Source: Salibacter sp031581065
Lineage (GTDB): Bacteria > Bacteroidota > Bacteroidia > Flavobacteriales_G > Salibacteraceae
Length of the DNA: 64,000 bases
Assembly: GCF_031581065.1 (NCBI RefSeq)
Contig: NZ_JAVLBN010000001.1
Location: 62,001 to 126,000, forward strand
Direction of reading: 5' to 3'
Of this stretch, positions 61,055 through 64,000 are shown piece after piece (position 1 is the first letter of the stretch; every line of letters begins with the position of its first letter). A model generated the notes under the pieces. That model saw only the letters and a program-made list of their open reading frames with translations. It was not told the origin of the DNA and did not search any database. Made by a program: the position numbers and the translations under genes.

Positions 61055-61822
61055 GTGAGTAAGATTCGCAAAATAGCATTTTTGGGCAGTAAGGCTATTG
61101 GAGCATTTTGTCTTTCAGAGTTGATCAATAGAAAGGATGAGCTCAAGGCTGAAGTCGTATCTGTACTGACAAAAGCTAACAAACTCGATTCCGGTGAAAC
61201 CGTTTCGTCATTAGCCAAAGAGAACAAAACTCCGGTTCTGACCAGCCTTGACGACTTAAAAAAAATCGATGATCTCGATATCATTATATCGGTTCAGCAT
61301 CATGAAATTTTACGGTCAGAGCACATCGAGTTAGCAAGCCAAATTGCTGTGAACTTACACATGGCTCCACTTCCCGAATACCGCGGATGTAACCAGTTCA
61401 CATTTGCAATACTGGACGAAGCCAAAACTTTTGGAACCTCGCTTCATCGATTAGAGCCGGGAATTGACAGCGGAAGTATTTTGTTTGAAAAGCGTTTCCC
61501 AGTTCCTGAAAAATGTACAGTCAAAGAACTGTACAAAAAAACAGTTGAAGCCTCTAAAAAGCTCTTCAGCGAAAAAATTGAAGACTTGATTCATGGAAAT
61601 TACACTCCTGTTTCACAATCAGATCTCGAAGAAGAAAGAGGCTCATCTTACCATTACCGGCACGAGATTGATGAAGTCAAAAAGATTGATTTAAACTGGC
61701 CTAAAGAAAAAATCGAAAAACACATTAGGGCAACGCACATGCCTCCATTCCCTCCACCCTATGCAATTAAAGACGGCCAAAAAGTTGAATTGACCCTCGA
61801 CAAACTCGATAAAATACAATGA
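61055..61822 (+). CDS. Formyltransferase family protein (sugar N-formyltransferase-like)
   Basis: The 255-residue protein has a formyl-transferase fold: KIAFLGSKAIGAFCLSELI at the start and the folate/active-site segment NLHMAPLPEYRGCNQF (Asn-x-His and the LPxYRG motif), with the later Asp in EPGIDSGSILFEKRF. The N-H-D triad of this family is thus complete. It lacks the C-terminal domain of Met-tRNA formyltransferase and sits next to two glycosyltransferases, so a sugar-nucleotide N-formyltransferase for a surface glycan is plausible. Start is GTG 61055. A full motif copy is at 61234 and a partial one at 61314. It overlaps the next gene by 4 bp (ATGA). Confidence 0.78.
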   Translation: MSKIRKIAFLGSKAIGAFCLSELINRKDELKAEVVSVLTKANKLDSGETVSSLAKENKTPVLTSLDDLKKIDDLDIIISVQHHEILRSEHIELASQIAVNLHMAPLPEYRGCNQFTFAILDEAKTFGTSLHRLEPGIDSGSILFEKRFPVPEKCTVKELYKKTVEASKKLFSEKIEDLIHGNYTPVSQSDLEEERGSSYHYRHEIDEVKKIDLNWPKEKIEKHIRATHMPPFPPPYAIKDGQKVELTLDKLDKIQ

Positions 61823-62919
61823 CCAAAATCGTTTGTACCGTCACTACTGATCTCAATTACGATCAGCGGATGAAGCGTATATGCACCTCGCTATCCACTG
61901 CCGGATATGATGTACTTCTTGTTGGTCGAGAACGTCCTTTCAGTGAGCAATTGACCAAACAGCCATATAAACAACATCGATTAAAAGGCTGGTTTGAAAA
62001 AGGCTTTTTATTCTATGCCGAATACAACATCAGGTTGTTTTTCTTTTTATTGAGTCAAAAGTTAGACGTTATCAATACAATTGACCTCGACTCAATTGCA
62101 GCCTGTTATTCAGCATCCAGAGTTAAAAATAAGACCATCATTTACGATGCTCACGAGTACTTTACTGAAATGGAAGAAGTTGTTGAGCGCCCTTTCGTCA
62201 AAAAAGTATGGACTCGAATTGAAAAATGGACAGTCCCTAAAATCAAATTTGGATATACTGTTTCAAGAGGTTACGCCAGGCTTTTTAAGGAGAAATACGG
62301 AGTTGATTATCAAATCGTGCGCAATGTTAGTGAACGAAAACCTGATCCTGATCCCATTCAAAACGACCGACCTTACATCCTGTATCAGGGAGCTGTCAAT
62401 GTTGGTCGGGGTCTGAAAGAGCTTATTCTCGCGATGCATCAAATCAATGATCACGAACTCATCATTTGCGGACTGGGAAATGCTTACGATGAAATGCGAG
62501 AGCTTGTGAAAAATGAAAAACTGGATTCTAAAATTACGTTTAAAGGCTATGTCGATCCCGATGAATTAAAACGGTTTACAGTGGGAGCCAAACTCGGCTT
62601 CACGCTATTCAGCAATGCCGGCCTCAGTAATCAACACTCCCTGGCAAATCGTTTTTTCGATTATTACCACAGCGGAATTCCACAAATCGCGATGAAATAC
62701 CCAGAATATGAAAATTTCAATAGGGAGTTTGAAGTAGCAAAACTGATTGATTCACTGGATCCTGAAACACTTGCCAGTGCAATCAAAGAAGTCTTAGAAA
62801 ATGAGCAGTATCGTCAACAACTAATCGAAAATGCTAAAAAAGCACGTGAAGTTCACAACTGGCAAAAAGACGAAAAAACGTTGCTTGAGGTTTATGAACG
62901 AGCTTTATCTGCCCGATAA
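61819..62919 (+). CDS. Glycosyltransferase, GT-B fold (family 4-like)
   Basis: The 366-residue GT-B enzyme has an N-terminal half with TTDLNYDQRMKRICTSL and IIYDAHEYFTEMEEV, and a C-terminal nucleotide-sugar half with YQGAVNVGRGLKELILAM, FKGYVDPDELKRF and NQHSLANRFFDYYHSGIP. It probably adds a sugar in making a surface glycan or glycoprotein. It is translationally coupled (ATGA) to the formyltransferase. The 3' end overlaps the convergent glycosyltransferase by 28 bp. Confidence 0.82.
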   Translation: MTKIVCTVTTDLNYDQRMKRICTSLSTAGYDVLLVGRERPFSEQLTKQPYKQHRLKGWFEKGFLFYAEYNIRLFFFLLSQKLDVINTIDLDSIAACYSASRVKNKTIIYDAHEYFTEMEEVVERPFVKKVWTRIEKWTVPKIKFGYTVSRGYARLFKEKYGVDYQIVRNVSERKPDPDPIQNDRPYILYQGAVNVGRGLKELILAMHQINDHELIICGLGNAYDEMRELVKNEKLDSKITFKGYVDPDELKRFTVGAKLGFTLFSNAGLSNQHSLANRFFDYYHSGIPQIAMKYPEYENFNREFEVAKLIDSLDPETLASAIKEVLENEQYRQQLIENAKKAREVHNWQKDEKTLLEVYERALSAR

Positions 62920-63782
62920 AGCCAAATCAGTTTCAGCAAATCAAAATAGCCAATCTTTGGTTTTGTGGCAGATATCAAATTCTGCTCAAAACCTTTTTCA
63001 AAAAATCTCAAAACCGGAATGAAAGGTTTCATCTTTATGTAAGTCTGCAATAACAAGCTATCCCGTGTTTTTAATTTTCCGCTTTGCCAAAGATTGAAAA
63101 GTGACTCAACGGCTATTTTTGACTTGTCCAGGAAAGCACTATTTGTCTCCAGCCCGATGTGATAAACAGCATTATCTATATGCTGAATTTCAACTTTTTT
63201 ACGCTGCAATTCTTTTCCAAACACAGTGTCTTCGTGGCCGTATTCGGTTAATATTTCGTCAAACCTGACTTTTTCAAAAGTACTTTTCAGAATTGCAAAG
63301 TTGTTAGCTGCAAAACCATTGTAAGGGTTTTTATTTCGGTCAGATCCAGAGCGTTCCTCGCGGGCTTTACCATAATACCAACGGAGCTTTCCTTCAGCCG
63401 GCATTTCATCTCTGTATTTTGTTCCGCCAACGATAACCTCAGCTTCGTTCTTTTCAATTTCTCTCAAATAATTTGCGATAAAGTCAGAATCGATATCAGA
63501 ATCTGCATCCAGAAAAATAAGCCAATCACCATTTGCTTCGGTAGCGAGATAGTTCCTGACAGATGCCCTCCCAATATCTTCTGCTAACACAAGCTGCTTT
63601 GCACCTTCGAGTTGATTTGCTTCTCTGTTGAGCTCAATATGTTCGCTGTCGCTACCATCTTCAGCAATGAGCAACTCAAAGTCAGCTTCGTCAAGGTTCT
63701 GACCGAGTTGATCAATCAATTCTTTCGCAAAAGGAACGAGCGTGTAATTTTTTACCGGGATTAGAACCGACAACCTCATCAT
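62892..63782 (-). CDS. Glycosyltransferase family 2
   Basis: The 296-residue GT-A enzyme starts RLSVLIPVKNYT, with the metal-binding DxD in WLIFLDADSDIDSDF, GGTKYRDEMPAEGKLRWYYG and the acceptor-side ILTEYGHEDTVFGKELQ. The substrate is unknown. The ATG at 63782 overlaps the stop of the FtsE-like gene (TGATG), so it is coupled to it; ATG 63779 is also possible. Two motif copies (63338, 63695) lie in it in inverted order. Confidence 0.85.
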   Translation of the reverse strand: MMRLSVLIPVKNYTLVPFAKELIDQLGQNLDEADFELLIAEDGSDSEHIELNREANQLEGAKQLVLAEDIGRASVRNYLATEANGDWLIFLDADSDIDSDFIANYLREIEKNEAEVIVGGTKYRDEMPAEGKLRWYYGKAREERSGSDRNKNPYNGFAANNFAILKSTFEKVRFDEILTEYGHEDTVFGKELQRKKVEIQHIDNAVYHIGLETNSAFLDKSKIAVESLFNLWQSGKLKTRDSLLLQTYIKMKPFIPVLRFFEKGFEQNLISATKPKIGYFDLLKLIWLYRADKARS

Positions 63783-64000
63783 CAACTCATTTCAACCCTA
63801 CCATCTTTGCACGTGATGGTTTTGGATTTGTACTTTTCCATGAGTGCATAATCATGCGTTGCCATGAGAACAGCTGTTCCATTCATGCTGATATCACTGA
63901 GAAGATGAATGATTTTATCTGATGTTTCAGGATCGAGATTTCCTGTTGGCTCATCAGCGAGAATTAGCTCGGGTTCGTTGATAAGCGCTCTTGCAATAGC
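63782..64000 (-). CDS. ABC transporter ATP-binding protein, FtsE-like (C-terminal 72 residues, cut by window end)
   Basis: The minus strand is open from the window edge to a TGA at 63784-63782. It reads AIARALINEPELILADEPTG at the start: the Walker B Asp-Glu, the D-loop (NLDPE) and the switch His in LMATHDYAL. The short C-terminal tail (KTITCKDGRVEMS) fits FtsE-type ATPases of Bacteroidota that pair with FtsX in cell division. The Walker A part lies outside the window. Confidence 0.82.
   Translation of the reverse strand, partial: AIARALINEPELILADEPTGNLDPETSDKIIHLLSDISMNGTAVLMATHDYALMEKYKSKTITCKDGRVEMS

Overview
The window is a contiguous, gene-dense stretch (roughly 40% GC by eye) of a chromosome from the phylum Bacteroidota, most likely order Flavobacteriales. 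Signs of this are a type IX secretion (T9SS) PorE-like protein plus two T9SS cargo proteins with type A and type B sorting ends, a fused SecDF, type III glutamine synthetase, the Bacteroidota-restricted DUF5606 and DUF2851 families, near absence of Shine-Dalgarno sequences, and fifteen -7 boxes of the Bacteroidetes form TAnnTTTG in front of genes. Family or genus cannot be fixed from the sequence alone. No insertion sequence, prophage, CRISPR array or transferred island is visible.

Layout. 0-6.7 kb: NamZ-like muramidase, a LolC/E-type permease, a CBS-like cysteine synthase, a metal/cobalamin-binding-like protein and a patatin/BamA-type surface phospholipase. 6.7-21.8 kb (minus strand): the transcription-translation block, in transcription order rpsU, xerC, hpf, then tRNA-Thr(UGU)-Tyr-Gly-Thr(GGU), tuf, tRNA-Trp, secE, nusG, rplK, rplA, rplJ, rplL, rpoB, rpoC. 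Its tRNA-tuf-secE-to-rpoC order equals that of E. coli. 21.8-32.2 kb (minus): an AGCS symporter, a membrane-anchored ComEA-like helix-hairpin-helix protein and an acyl-CoA dehydrogenase, upstream of which lies a tight seven-gene run purM-prfA-pyrF-DUF2851-PspC-K+ channel-RmlD-like. 32.2-42.3 kb: PorE-like OmpA protein, glutamine synthetase III, Ca2+/Na+ antiporter, TatA, SecDF, a DCC protein and DUF5606. 42.3-54.7 kb: subtilase with T9SS tail, an HsdR_N-like nuclease-fold protein, AMP nucleosidase, HolA, TonB receptor, PyrG, YidC, a DUF6438 lipoprotein and an EI24 protein. 54.7-64 kb: a 1205-residue T9SS type B protein, Mdh, MurB, a formyltransferase, two glycosyltransferases and the C-terminal end of an FtsE-like ATPase.

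Protein export is a theme: SecE, SecDF, YidC and TatA, a LolE-like permease, the PorE-like T9SS part and several outer-membrane or secreted clients are all present.

The most unusual signal is not a gene. A short motif, GGTCAGANCC, occurs at least 26 times on both strands (about 0.2 expected from base composition), always preceded by a pyrimidine, always inside coding sequence, in 19 different genes, and is absent from the 19-kb rpoBC/ribosomal block. This is the pattern expected of a DNA-uptake-like or other genome-wide recognition sequence. Other points are an 11-nt Shine-Dalgarno in front of rpsU, as expected for bS21 autoregulation in Bacteroidota, and a terminator whose 5' arm is cut off by the promoter of the tRNA-tuf operon.
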